This document shows positions 7,694 through 16,434 of a stretch of DNA of 64,000 nt, piece after piece. The notes beneath the pieces are model-generated. The model ran no database searches. It worked only from the letters and a program-made list of their open reading frames with translations, and was not told the origin of the DNA. The position numbers and the translations under genes were made by a program. Positions within the stretch are counted from its first letter, which is position 1; every line of letters starts with the position of its first letter. The stretch is taken from the NCBI GenBank assembly GCA_963724365.1, contig CAVRUR010000011.1, positions 248,001-312,000 on the forward strand, given 5' to 3'. Origin of the DNA: JALORV01 sp963724365. Its GTDB lineage: Bacteria > Pseudomonadota > Gammaproteobacteria > Burkholderiales > Burkholderiaceae_F.

Positions 7694-9181
7694 GTGAACT
7701 CGATCCCTTCCCTCCGACGCCTGTCGGCGATGCTGCGGGCAGCGGCCCCGCTGGCGGCCATGTTCCTGCTCACCGGCTCGGCGGTTATCTCGTGCGATGG
7801 CACGTCGGACGACGACCCAGACACGCCGACCAACGGCACCCGGCCCAACAGTGCGGCCATGGGAAAGTGGACGCCCGATACCGATCACGACACGTGCACC
7901 CAGGCGTTCCACGACACGTATTTCGTCGTCGGCCCGGACGGCAAGAAGTACCCGGCCTGGCATCCGCCAACCGCTTCCGACCCGGCGACGAGTCGCGTGT
8001 GTTCGTTCGGCCACGAGCACGGTCGTGATCCGCGCGGCTCCGCGCTGTGGGACTCGCTGCGCAATCACTACGCCTTCGACGCCAACAACAGCGGCACGAT
8101 CGACACCAGTGAACGCGACGCGAGCGGCGTGCCGTTCGGCTACGCCTCCGAGCAGCTGCGGGCCTACAACGCCAGTAACGGCATTGCGAATGCCAACCGC
8201 GACGAGGACCACGTCGGCTACAAGATCGCCTGGGAAAACGGCATTACACGAACGCGCACGGTCAATGGGCAGGTGCAGACGTTCGACCTGTCGTGCGACG
8301 CCCTTTCCATGTTGCATCAGGAGACGCATTCGGCCGACCCATACGCCAGCAACCTGCACGAGGTGGTGTACGCAATCGACTGCAGTCGCGGCGCCGACGC
8401 GGCGCGCTTCGGTGGCAAGACCATCGTGGCCGCCATGGCGACCTTCGGCAATCCGGGTGAGTTCACCATCGCGCTGTCGAACGGGGACTTCTCGACCCTG
8501 CGGTACGGGATCCCTCAGCCGACCGCCTCGCCGGCCGGCGGTGCTGAGCGCGGGCGCGTGATTCCCACGGCCGACACCGTGTATTCGAACGTGCTGGTGC
8601 GCGTCGGCCAGACCTCAGACTTCGCCGCGGGCCTGACCGAGACGTGGTACTCGGGACTGGCGCTGTCGCGTACCGACGGTACCGAACTGGTGTTTGTCGA
8701 TCCGTCTTACTCCGTGGCATCGCCGTCACGCTTCTTCGATGTTGCCCAGTTCACTGGCGTGTCGCGCACGATCGACCTCTGTTACGTCGGTATCAGCGCG
8801 TCCGGTGCTCTGATTGACGACCCGCTGCGGGCCTTCGAAATCGTGCGCCAGGCGCGTGGCCCCGAGTGCTCCACCATCGCACCCAACGGGCCGTTCACGC
8901 CGCGCGTCAACCGGATTGCCTACGACGATCCCCGCAGCGTGTTCAACGGCTGTCGCCGGCAGATCACGCTCGGCGCAACCCGCATCGTCAACGGCGGCGG
9001 CTCGACGATCTGGTACAGCGATCCGTACGGACGCGCAACGCGCAGTGCCAGCTTCACCGGTGGGGTCAAGCAGTTCGTCGGCGTCCTCAACAACAGCACC
9101 GCCGGCGCCGTCGACCGCGTGGCCTTCGGCGCCGATCTCGATCCCTGCCTGCCGGGCAGCAATATTCACGCGCCGAATTAG
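7694..9181 (+). CDS. Putative lipoprotein with an EF-hand-like calcium loop
   Basis: 495 aa from the GTG at 7694; an in-frame ATG at 7730 gives the same mature protein. A hydrophobic signal sequence ends in VISC, a plausible lipobox, followed by an Asp-rich stretch. Around residues 132-143 is a canonical 12-residue EF-hand loop, DANNSGTIDTSE, with Asp/Asn/Ser at positions 1, 3 and 5, Gly at 6, Ile at 8 and Glu at 12. At least seven Cys occur in the mature part, suggesting disulfides in the periplasm or on the surface. I do not recognise the overall family. Surface-anchored, calcium-binding and of unknown function is as far as the sequence goes. Confidence 0.75.
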   Translation: MNSIPSLRRLSAMLRAAAPLAAMFLLTGSAVISCDGTSDDDPDTPTNGTRPNSAAMGKWTPDTDHDTCTQAFHDTYFVVGPDGKKYPAWHPPTASDPATSRVCSFGHEHGRDPRGSALWDSLRNHYAFDANNSGTIDTSERDASGVPFGYASEQLRAYNASNGIANANRDEDHVGYKIAWENGITRTRTVNGQVQTFDLSCDALSMLHQETHSADPYASNLHEVVYAIDCSRGADAARFGGKTIVAAMATFGNPGEFTIALSNGDFSTLRYGIPQPTASPAGGAERGRVIPTADTVYSNVLVRVGQTSDFAAGLTETWYSGLALSRTDGTELVFVDPSYSVASPSRFFDVAQFTGVSRTIDLCYVGISASGALIDDPLRAFEIVRQARGPECSTIAPNGPFTPRVNRIAYDDPRSVFNGCRRQITLGATRIVNGGGSTIWYSDPYGRATRSASFTGGVKQFVGVLNNSTAGAVDRVAFGADLDPCLPGSNIHAPN

Positions 9182-9184
9182 TCG

Positions 9185-9560
9185 GACGCTCCTCGTGTAC
9201 GCGACCGCTGCGCGGTCGCACGTGCACTCGTCGCGGAACGGCAAATCAGTCGGCTGTGCTCCGGAGCGGCCGCGCGCTCCGCCGAAGGTCAACGACGGGC
9301 ACCCCACCCCTCGACACACCGCGGCGGCTGATGGTTTGTGGTTCCCTCCCCTCCAGGAGGGGAGGGTGAGGGAGGGGTGTCAACACCCTTCCGCTCGGCG
9401 GGAGGGCCAGGGTGGGTGCCGAGCAGTTGAAAGTCGGCGAAGCGCGCGGCCGCTCCGGAGCGAAGCCGACACGAACAAGGTGCGCGCGGAGCGCGCGCTC
9501 CCGGTCCGAGCGCACGTGCGACGTGCGCAGCGCGTCGCGTACGCGAGGATCGCTCGGTAG
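9185..9560. repeat. Inverted pair of dispersed repeats (copies 2 and 3) filling the gap before the spermidine-synthase-like gene
   Basis: This 417-bp gap between genes holds two copies of the CTCGTGTACGC-type repeat facing each other. The left copy starts near 9189; the right copy reads on the minus strand from about 9553. A perfect 21-bp inverted repeat joins 9258-9278 with 9441-9461. Between them is a hairpin of 10-11 bp at 9344-9366 (CCCTCCCCTCC / GGAGGGGAGGG), then a second, imperfect C/G-strand palindrome near 9387-9415. Small open frames here are repeat translations. The same module order occurs at 4329-4570. Confidence 0.75.
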
Positions 9561-9598
9561 AATCGCGCGCTTTGCGCCCGGCCTCTGCGGCCCATCAC

Positions 9599-11695
9599 AT
9601 GCTGCTCTTCGCTTCCACGATCCTGCTGTCGGCGTTCCTGCTGTTCCTGGTGCAGCCGATCATCGCCAAGCAGATCCTGCCCTGGTTCGGCGGCACCTCC
9701 GCGGTCTGGATCATGTGCCTCGTGTTTTTCCAGGTCGTGCTCCTGGCTGGCTACACCTACGCCCATGCAATCACGCGGCGGCTTCCGCCTCGCCGGCAAT
9801 CGCAGCTGCATATCGCGCTGTTGCTCGCGAGCCTGCTGTTCCTGCCGATCGTGCCCAGCGCGGCGCTGAAGCCTGCGGCCGATGCCGACGCCGCTCTGCG
9901 CATCATCGTGCTGCTGGCGGCAACGATCGGGCTGCCGTACTTCCTGCTGTCGACAACCGGCCCGCTGCTGCAGAAGTGGGTCGCGCCGAATTTCCCCGAG
10001 AAGTCGGTCTACCGCCTCTTTGCGCTGTCGAACTTCGGTTCGTTGCTCGGGTTGCTGGCGTTTCCTTTCGCGATCGAACCGTTCTCGACCTCGACCACGC
10101 AGTCGTGGGTATGGAGCGCGGCCTATGCACTGTTTGTCCTCGCCTGCGCGATCTCGGCGTGGCACGTCGGGCGCCGACCTTCGTCGCCACATATCGTGTC
10201 GATCGACGCCGGACCGGTCGCCGATGTATCGCCGGCAGTCACTTCCGAAGCCGCGGTCCCGGGGCCGCGGGCAGTCGACTATTCGCTGTGGCTCGCCTTT
10301 TCCGTGCTCGGTTCGATGATGCTGCTGGCGTCGACCAGCCACATCACACAGAACATCGCGTCGGTGCCATTTCTGTGGGTGTTGCCGTTGTCGCTGTACC
10401 TGCTGACCTTCGTCATCGCCTTCGAAGGCCGCGGCGGGCGCGGCTGGTACGAGCAGAACTGGTGGCTGTTCATCACGCTGATGCTGATCGTCGGCATGGC
10501 GGCCGGCCTGTCCGCCTCGCGGGGCGTCCTGGACGTCGGCCTGGCCGTGCCGCTGTACACGATCGGCATGTTCATGTCGGTGCTTTTCTGCAATGGCGAA
10601 CTGGCGCATCGCAAGCCAGCGCCGCGCTATCTGACCCACTTCTACCTGACGATCTCGCTGGGCGGCGCACTGGGGGGGCTCTTCGTTGGGCTGATCGCGC
10701 CCCGCATCTTTCCGACGTATCTCGAATTGCCGCTCGCACTCGTTCTGCTGGCCGGGCTGGCGATCGTGGTTGCGTGGCGCAACCGCTGGCTGGTCGGACC
10801 GGCCATCGTCGCGTCGCTGGCCACGCTCTGGTATGCGGGCGAGTACCTGACGTTCATGCGCAACGACGTGGTGTTCATGGAGCGCAATTTCTACGGCACG
10901 CTGCGGGTGCGCGAACAGGGAACGGGCGAACTTCAAGTGCGCCGCCTGCTGCACGGGGTGATCCTGCACGGCGAGCAATACACGATTCACGCGGATCGAC
11001 TCGAACCGGGCACGTACTACGCGCGCACCTCCGGCGCGGGACGTGCAATTGCGGCGAAGCAGGCGGCGGGCCCTGTGCGCATCGGCGTGGTCGGGCTCGG
11101 CGTCGGCACGCTGTCCGCCTACGGTCGCGCGGGCGATGTGATTCGCTTCTACGAACTCGATCCGGATGTGCTCAAGCTGGCAAAGAGCCACTTCGGCTAC
11201 CTGAACGCATCCCCGGCGGCGCTGGAATTTGCGCTCGGCGACGCGCGCCTGTCGCTGGAACGCGAACTGGCGCAGGGCAGGCCGCAGAAGTTCGACGTGC
11301 TGGCGATCGACGCCTTCTCAAGCGACTCGATCCCGGTGCACCTGATCACGCGCGAAGCGATCCGTCTTTACATGCAGCATCTCGCGCCCGCAGGCGTGCT
11401 CGCCATCCATATCTCGAACCGCTTTCTCGACCTCAAGCCGGTGCTCGCGAACATCGCCCGCGAGGAAGGCCTGGAGGCCCGGCTCGTCAGCGATCACCCG
11501 CCCGATCCGGCGTCGATGACGGACTGGGTGCTGATCGCCGCCTCACCGGACGTCTTTAATGCCGAGAACCTGTCGGTCGCGGAGACAATCGAGCCGACGC
11601 CGGGCTTTTCGATGTGGACCGATCAGTTCAACAACCTGCTCGACGTACTGAAGTCGAGCCCGGTCGAGGAGATCAAGCGGCTGTTCTCCGAGTGA
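9599..11695 (+). CDS. Membrane-fused spermidine synthase-like protein
   Basis: 698 aa. The N-terminal 450 residues are polytopic, with about ten hydrophobic helices beginning MLLFASTILLSAFLLFLVQPI. The C-terminal third is a SAM/dcSAM-binding Rossmann-like domain of the spermidine synthase type: GVVGLGVGTLSAYG (nucleotide-binding glycine loop), YELDPDVL (acidic residue after strand 2) and LAIDAFSSDSIPVHLIT. Proteins of this architecture are annotated as fused MFS/spermidine synthase; the substrate is unproven. I chose ATG 9599 rather than the in-frame TTG at 9572 because the hydrophobic start follows at once. It is followed by an intrinsic terminator. Confidence 0.85.
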   Translation: MLLFASTILLSAFLLFLVQPIIAKQILPWFGGTSAVWIMCLVFFQVVLLAGYTYAHAITRRLPPRRQSQLHIALLLASLLFLPIVPSAALKPAADADAALRIIVLLAATIGLPYFLLSTTGPLLQKWVAPNFPEKSVYRLFALSNFGSLLGLLAFPFAIEPFSTSTTQSWVWSAAYALFVLACAISAWHVGRRPSSPHIVSIDAGPVADVSPAVTSEAAVPGPRAVDYSLWLAFSVLGSMMLLASTSHITQNIASVPFLWVLPLSLYLLTFVIAFEGRGGRGWYEQNWWLFITLMLIVGMAAGLSASRGVLDVGLAVPLYTIGMFMSVLFCNGELAHRKPAPRYLTHFYLTISLGGALGGLFVGLIAPRIFPTYLELPLALVLLAGLAIVVAWRNRWLVGPAIVASLATLWYAGEYLTFMRNDVVFMERNFYGTLRVREQGTGELQVRRLLHGVILHGEQYTIHADRLEPGTYYARTSGAGRAIAAKQAAGPVRIGVVGLGVGTLSAYGRAGDVIRFYELDPDVLKLAKSHFGYLNASPAALEFALGDARLSLERELAQGRPQKFDVLAIDAFSSDSIPVHLITREAIRLYMQHLAPAGVLAIHISNRFLDLKPVLANIAREEGLEARLVSDHPPDPASMTDWVLIAASPDVFNAENLSVAETIEPTPGFSMWTDQFNNLLDVLKSSPVEEIKRLFSE

Positions 11696-11741
11696 CTCGT
11701 CGGGTCGGCACCAAGGTCGCGACATTCTGAGATACTTGGCC

Positions 11742-11764
11742 GCGCTCGAACGGGCGCTTTTTTT
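11742..11764 (+). terminator. Intrinsic terminator after the spermidine synthase-like gene
   Basis: The stem GCGCTC (11742-11747) / GGGCGC (11752-11757) contains one G-T pair and a GAAC loop, followed by a run of seven T (11758-11764). It lies about 45 bp after the upstream stop and 31 bp before the SET-domain gene start. Confidence 0.8.
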
Positions 11765-11795
11765 CATTCACCCCGTACTTTTCGCAGGAACCCCG

Positions 11796-12281
11796 ATGTC
11801 GACCACGCGCAAGCCGCGCATCGTCATACGCAATTCAAGAGTCCACGGGCGCGGTGTCTACGCCGCTCGCAAGCTCAAGACCGGTGAACGCATCATCGAA
11901 TACCGCGGTGAACGCATCACGTGGAAGGAGGCCGACCGCCGCCCGTCGTCGGACCCGGACGATCCGAACCATACGTTCTTCTTTTCGCTGTCTGACGGCA
12001 AGACCGTGATCGATGCGGCCGTCGGTGGCAATGCCGCGCGCTGGATCAACCACTCGTGCGAGCCGAACTGCGAGACAGAGGAAACCGATGACGGCCGCGT
12101 CTTCATCGAGGCGCTGCGCGACATCCGCTCCGGAGAAGAACTCAACTACGACTACGGGCTGATCATCGACGAGCGCATCACTCCGACACTGAAGAAACAG
12201 CACGAATGCCGCTGCGGCTCGAAGCAGTGCCGCGGCACCATGCTGGCCCTCAAGACGAGAAAGAAGAAGGACGCAAAATGA
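11796..12281 (+). CDS. SET domain protein-lysine methyltransferase
   Basis: 161 aa, essentially a complete SET domain. Visible motifs: GRGVYAARKLKTGERIIEY (N-SET), RWINHSCEPNCE (SAM-binding NHSC pseudoknot segment), GEELNYDYG (catalytic Tyr region) and a post-SET zinc cysteine cluster CRCGSKQCRG at about 142-151. Such proteins methylate lysines on protein substrates; the bacterial substrate is unknown. ATG 11796 has an AGGA site, so the longer open frame (from 11736) is not needed. The end overlaps the next gene by 4 bp (ATGA), indicating translational coupling. Confidence 0.9.
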   Translation: MSTTRKPRIVIRNSRVHGRGVYAARKLKTGERIIEYRGERITWKEADRRPSSDPDDPNHTFFFSLSDGKTVIDAAVGGNAARWINHSCEPNCETEETDDGRVFIEALRDIRSGEELNYDYGLIIDERITPTLKKQHECRCGSKQCRGTMLALKTRKKKDAK

Positions 12282-12781
12282 ACCTGATGTACTCGATGTC
12301 AGTGCCGGTGTTCGTGAAGTCGCTGGGCAGCCTCTCGGCCATCCTGGACAAGGCGGCCGCGCATGCCGAGGCCCGCAAGATCGACCCGACCGTGCTGCTC
12401 GCCGCGCGCCTGTACCCGGACATGTTCGCGCTGACCAAGCAGGTCCAGGTTGCATGCGACTTTGCAAAGGGCTCGGTGGCGCGCCTCGCCGGTCAGGAGC
12501 CGCCCAAGTACGAGGACACCGAGACCACGATCGACGCCCTGAAGGCACGCATTGCGAGGACGATCGCGTTCGTGCAGGGCTTTGCCGAGGCCCAGTTCGA
12601 GGGCAGCGAGACGCGCGAGGTATCGCTCAAGATCCGCGACCAGGTCCTGACCTACAAGGGCTACCCGTACCTGGCCCACATCGCGCTGCCGAACTTCTTC
12701 TTTCATGCCGTGACCGCCTACGACATCCTGCGGCACAACGGCGTGGAGCTCGGCAAGCGGGACTTCATCGGTACGGTCTAG
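12278..12781 (+). CDS. DUF1993 family protein
   Basis: 167 aa, mostly helical. Family features: an N-terminal VPVFVKSLGSLSAILDKA segment, LYPDMFALTKQVQVACDFAK, and a C-terminal LPNFFFHAVTAYDILRHNGVELGKRDFIG. DUF1993 is part of the DinB-like four-helix-bundle superfamily and its function is undefined. The start codon overlaps the SET gene stop as ATGA, so the pair is co-translated. Confidence 0.88.
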   Translation: MNLMYSMSVPVFVKSLGSLSAILDKAAAHAEARKIDPTVLLAARLYPDMFALTKQVQVACDFAKGSVARLAGQEPPKYEDTETTIDALKARIARTIAFVQGFAEAQFEGSETREVSLKIRDQVLTYKGYPYLAHIALPNFFFHAVTAYDILRHNGVELGKRDFIGTV

Positions 12782-12830
12782 CCGACAGCGCTGCCACGAA
12801 CCAACGCGGCGCGGTATTGTCGGATCAGCG

Positions 12831-13751
12831 ATGAAACCGCTACGCACTGCCCCAGTCCGCCGCTGGCTGGCTGCCGCCGCAGCCGCCGCGCTGGGCCTGA
12901 GCGTGCTTGCCGGCTGTGCTTCGCTGGACGAGTGGCAGCGCCAGGCCATCTTCAATCCGGCGCGAGACAGCGCACGCTGGCACTCCGAGCCGCTTGCGGG
13001 AACCGAGGAATACGACGTCCGCCTGGCCAACGGCGACACGCTGCACTTCTGGTACCTCCCGCAGAAAGTCGCCGCTGACGCGCCGACGGTCCTGTACCTG
13101 CACGGCGCCCGCTGGAACATGAACGGCAGCGTCTTCCGCATCTCGCGCTGGTACGACCTCGGATTCAACGTGCTCGCGGTCGACTACCGCGGCTTCGGCA
13201 AGAGTACGGAGATCCTGCCCTCCGAGGAGTCCGCGGCGGCTGACGCGCGGGCGGCGTTCGAGGAACTGAAGCGCCGCCAGCCCGACGCCGCGCGGCGCTA
13301 CGTCTACGGCCACAGCCTGGGGGGCGCGCTGGCGATCGATGTGGCAAGCGGATTGCCGCCGGACCAGGTGACCGGTGTGATCGTCGAAGCGACATTCACG
13401 TCGATCCCCGATCTGATCCGTGGCATGCGGTGGGGCTGGGTGCCTGGCATCGGAATGGTCGTGACCCAGCGTTTCGATTCCTCGGAGCGCATCGAGAAAG
13501 TGAAGGCGCCGCTGCTGATCCTGCACGGGACCGCCGATAACGTCGTTCCCCACACCATGGCCGACGAGCTCTACGAACGCGCGGGCAGTCGCGACAAACG
13601 CATCGTCAAGATCGAGGGCGGCACCCATTCGGGGTTCCGCGGTGGCGCTTCGACCTACCGCGAGGCCGTCCTGAGCTTCGTGCAATCGGTTGCTCCGGCC
13701 TCGGCTTCTGCCATGGCGACAGCGGCGGGCTCTGCGTCCGCGGCCGACTGA
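12831..13751 (+). CDS. Alpha/beta hydrolase lipoprotein
   Basis: 306 aa. A basic start, an Ala/Leu-rich core and the lipobox LAGC (Cys about residue 26) predict a lipoprotein. The hydrolase domain shows VLYLHGARWNMNGS (oxyanion region), GHSLGG (nucleophile Ser elbow, about residue 161), LLILHGTADNVVPH (acid Asp) and GGTHSGF (catalytic His). It resembles the BEM46/YqiA type of serine hydrolase; the substrate cannot be read from sequence. A Ser/Ala-rich tail ends the protein. It stands alone between the DUF1993 gene and copA. Confidence 0.87.
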   Translation: MKPLRTAPVRRWLAAAAAAALGLSVLAGCASLDEWQRQAIFNPARDSARWHSEPLAGTEEYDVRLANGDTLHFWYLPQKVAADAPTVLYLHGARWNMNGSVFRISRWYDLGFNVLAVDYRGFGKSTEILPSEESAAADARAAFEELKRRQPDAARRYVYGHSLGGALAIDVASGLPPDQVTGVIVEATFTSIPDLIRGMRWGWVPGIGMVVTQRFDSSERIEKVKAPLLILHGTADNVVPHTMADELYERAGSRDKRIVKIEGGTHSGFRGGASTYREAVLSFVQSVAPASASAMATAAGSASAAD

Positions 13752-13953
13752 AGCCGCGGCCACACAGGCCGCCTCTGAAGTTCCAGCTGGCTGGATCAAG
13801 GGCGATGCCCGAGTTCGCGGACAAAGCCATTGCATTGGATCGGATCGTCCACATCGTAGAGACAATGCGTTGAAAAGCGCGCGCCTTGATTCCGCTCAAC
13901 GAGTCTCGGGCCGAACCGATCGCCGCTTGTGGCAGGGCGTAGAGTTTTGAACC

Positions 13954-16434
13954 ATGGATCAACCCAACGCTACCGTCGCACTGGCCGGAGGGGCCCCAGC
14001 CCCGACGGCCGAGCGGCTCGTACTGCCGATACAGGGCATGACCTGCGCAAGTTGCGTCGCGCATGTCGAAAAGGCGCTCGCCAAAGTGGCCGGAGTGGAC
14101 CGGGTTGCCGTCAACCTCGCAACCGAGTCGGCCGCGGTTGAGGGCCACGCGCTCGATCCGCTTGCACTTGCGCGAGCTGTCGATGCGGCCGGCTATGCCG
14201 TGCCGACTCAGACGATCCGGCTGGCCATCGAGGGCATGACCTGCGCCACCTGTGTCACTCGCCTCGAAACCGCACTGCGCCGCGTTGCGGGCGTGACCAA
14301 GGTCGGCGTCAACCTCGCGTCCGATTCGGCCAGCGTCGAGATCGTGTCCGGCGCCGCCACGGCGCGCGATCTCGTGGCGGCAGTGGTCGCGGCCGGCTAC
14401 TCCGCGACGCTGCCCGCAGACAGTGGCCCCGCCGCACCGACTGACCGCACGCGCGGACTTCGGCGTGACGCGCTGCTTGCGCTCGCATTGGCGCTGCCGC
14501 TGCTGGTCGGTTCGCACTTGACGCTGGTCGGCATCGAGTGGGCAATGCCGGCATGGATGCAGTGGCTGCTCGCCACGCCGGTGCAGTTCTGGTGCGCGCG
14601 CCGCTTTTACTTCGCGGCCGCCAAGGCCGTGCGGGCCGGCACCGGCAACATGGACCTGCTGGTGTCGCTTGGCACGCTGGCCGCTTACGGCCTCTCCCTC
14701 TACCTGTGGCTCGACGGTGGCGTCACGCACGAGACCCACGGCACTTCGCATCTGTACTTCGAAGCCGCGGCAGTCGTCATTGCTCTGGTGCTGCTCGGCA
14801 AGTGGCTCGAGGCGCGCGCCAAGCACCAGACTTCCGAAGCAATCCGCCTGCTGGCCGCATTGCGGCCGACGACGGCGAACGTGCTGCGTGACCAGCACAT
14901 CATCGAGGTGCCGGTCGAGGACCTGCGACTCGGTGACATCGTCGTCGTGCGCGGCGGTGACCGCGTTCCGGTTGACGGCCTGATTCATTCCGGTTCGTCG
15001 AGCCTGGACGAGTCGATGCTGACCGGCGAGAGCCTGCCAGTCGACAAGTCACCGGGTGAACGCGTCATTGCGGGTTCCATCAACGGGCCGGGGCGGCTCG
15101 AAGTCGAGACCCGTGCCGTCGGCGCCGAGACCATGCTCGCTCGCATCATCCGGCTGGTCGAGGATGCGCAGTCGGCCAAGGCGCCGATCCAGAAGCTGGT
15201 CGATCGCGTTGCCGCCGTGTTCGTACCAGTCGTGCTGGTCATCGCGGCCGCCACCGTCGCGGGCTGGCTCGCCACCGGTGCGCCGCTGGAAACCGCCCTG
15301 ATCAATGCCGTCTCCGTGCTCGTCATCGCCTGTCCGTGTGCACTCGGACTCGCCACGCCGGCCGCGATCATCGCCGGCACCGGGGTTGCCGCCCGCCACG
15401 GCATCCTGATCAAGGACGCGCAGGCGCTCGAACTGGCCAAGCGCATCGACGTGGTTGCGTTCGACAAGACCGGCACTCTCACGATCGGCAAGCCGCGCGT
15501 GGTTGCGGTCGAGGTCCATCACCTGTTCGATCCGAAGGAAGTGCTCGCATTGGCCGAGGCCGCCAACGCCGGCAGCAATCATCCGCTGGCCGAGTCAGTG
15601 CGCGAGGCCTTTGAGCACGAAGCTGGGCGTCACCCGGGGATGGTTCGCCGCAAGGCGATCGAGCATCGCGTGCTTCCCGGCCGCGGCGTGGCGAGCCGAC
15701 TCGTCGATGCAGCGCGTCCCGACACAAGCATCGAACTGGCGTTCGGCAACCAACGCTTGATGCAGGAGTGGCAGGTCGATACACACGCGCTTGATGCGCG
15801 CGCGCTGCACTTCGAGAGCGAAGGGCGCACCGTATCGTGGCTGGCGCAGCGCACGCCCGCCGGTTCGCAACTGATCGGACTGGTCGCCTTCGGCGATGAG
15901 CCGAAGGCGAGCGCGCGCGCCGCCATCGAGGAGCTCGAACGGCTCGGCATCGAAACGACGATGATCTCGGGTGACAACGACGGCGCGGCGCGATACGTAG
16001 CGCAGCGGCTCGGACTCAGCCGCTACGAGGCCAATGTCCTGCCGCGCGACAAGGCCAGGCGCGTCGAGGCGCTCCGATTGAACGGGCGCGTCGTCGCAAT
16101 GGTGGGCGATGGTATCAACGACGCACCGGCGCTGGCAGCGGCGGACGTCGGCATCGCGATGGGTTCGGGCACCGACATCGCCATGCACGCGGCGGCCGTG
16201 ACGCTGTTGCGCTCCGATCCGCGGCTGGTGGCCACTGCGATCGAAATCTCGCGCGCAACCGTGCGCAAGATCCGCCAGAACCTGTTCTGGGCCTTCATCT
16301 ACAACATCGTCGGCATCCCGCTGGCCGCGTTCGGTGTGCTGACGCCTGTTTTCGCCGGGGCCGCCATGGCACTGTCGAGCGTGTCGGTCGTCGGCAATGC
16401 GCTGCTACTGAAGCGTTACCGAGCCGGAAAGTGA
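13954..16434 (+). CDS. copA: Copper-translocating P1B-type ATPase
   Basis: 826 aa. Exports Cu(I) from the cytoplasm. Two N-terminal heavy-metal-associated domains carry GMTCASC (about residues 28-34) and GMTCATC (about 93-99). The transmembrane copper site is CPC in VLVIACPCALGLATP. The phosphorylation motif is DKTGT, with GDGIND and the HP motif SNHPLAES also present. P-type signature TGES is visible. The 200-bp upstream gap probably holds its promoter; I could not identify a CueR dyad with confidence. The last 30 bp overlap the 3' end of the convergent ceramidase-like gene. Confidence 0.96.
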   Translation: MDQPNATVALAGGAPAPTAERLVLPIQGMTCASCVAHVEKALAKVAGVDRVAVNLATESAAVEGHALDPLALARAVDAAGYAVPTQTIRLAIEGMTCATCVTRLETALRRVAGVTKVGVNLASDSASVEIVSGAATARDLVAAVVAAGYSATLPADSGPAAPTDRTRGLRRDALLALALALPLLVGSHLTLVGIEWAMPAWMQWLLATPVQFWCARRFYFAAAKAVRAGTGNMDLLVSLGTLAAYGLSLYLWLDGGVTHETHGTSHLYFEAAAVVIALVLLGKWLEARAKHQTSEAIRLLAALRPTTANVLRDQHIIEVPVEDLRLGDIVVVRGGDRVPVDGLIHSGSSSLDESMLTGESLPVDKSPGERVIAGSINGPGRLEVETRAVGAETMLARIIRLVEDAQSAKAPIQKLVDRVAAVFVPVVLVIAAATVAGWLATGAPLETALINAVSVLVIACPCALGLATPAAIIAGTGVAARHGILIKDAQALELAKRIDVVAFDKTGTLTIGKPRVVAVEVHHLFDPKEVLALAEAANAGSNHPLAESVREAFEHEAGRHPGMVRRKAIEHRVLPGRGVASRLVDAARPDTSIELAFGNQRLMQEWQVDTHALDARALHFESEGRTVSWLAQRTPAGSQLIGLVAFGDEPKASARAAIEELERLGIETTMISGDNDGAARYVAQRLGLSRYEANVLPRDKARRVEALRLNGRVVAMVGDGINDAPALAAADVGIAMGSGTDIAMHAAAVTLLRSDPRLVATAIEISRATVRKIRQNLFWAFIYNIVGIPLAAFGVLTPVFAGAAMALSSVSVVGNALLLKRYRAGK

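Noticed and set aside
9412..11559. 715-aa frame over the spermidine synthase-like gene, and 603-aa antisense frame 9380-11191
   Set aside because: Arg/Ala-rich shadow frames; the true frame has membrane helices and a Rossmann motif.
13606..14988. 460-aa antisense frame over the hydrolase end and the start of copA
   Set aside because: Shadow; both real genes have clear motifs in the + strand.
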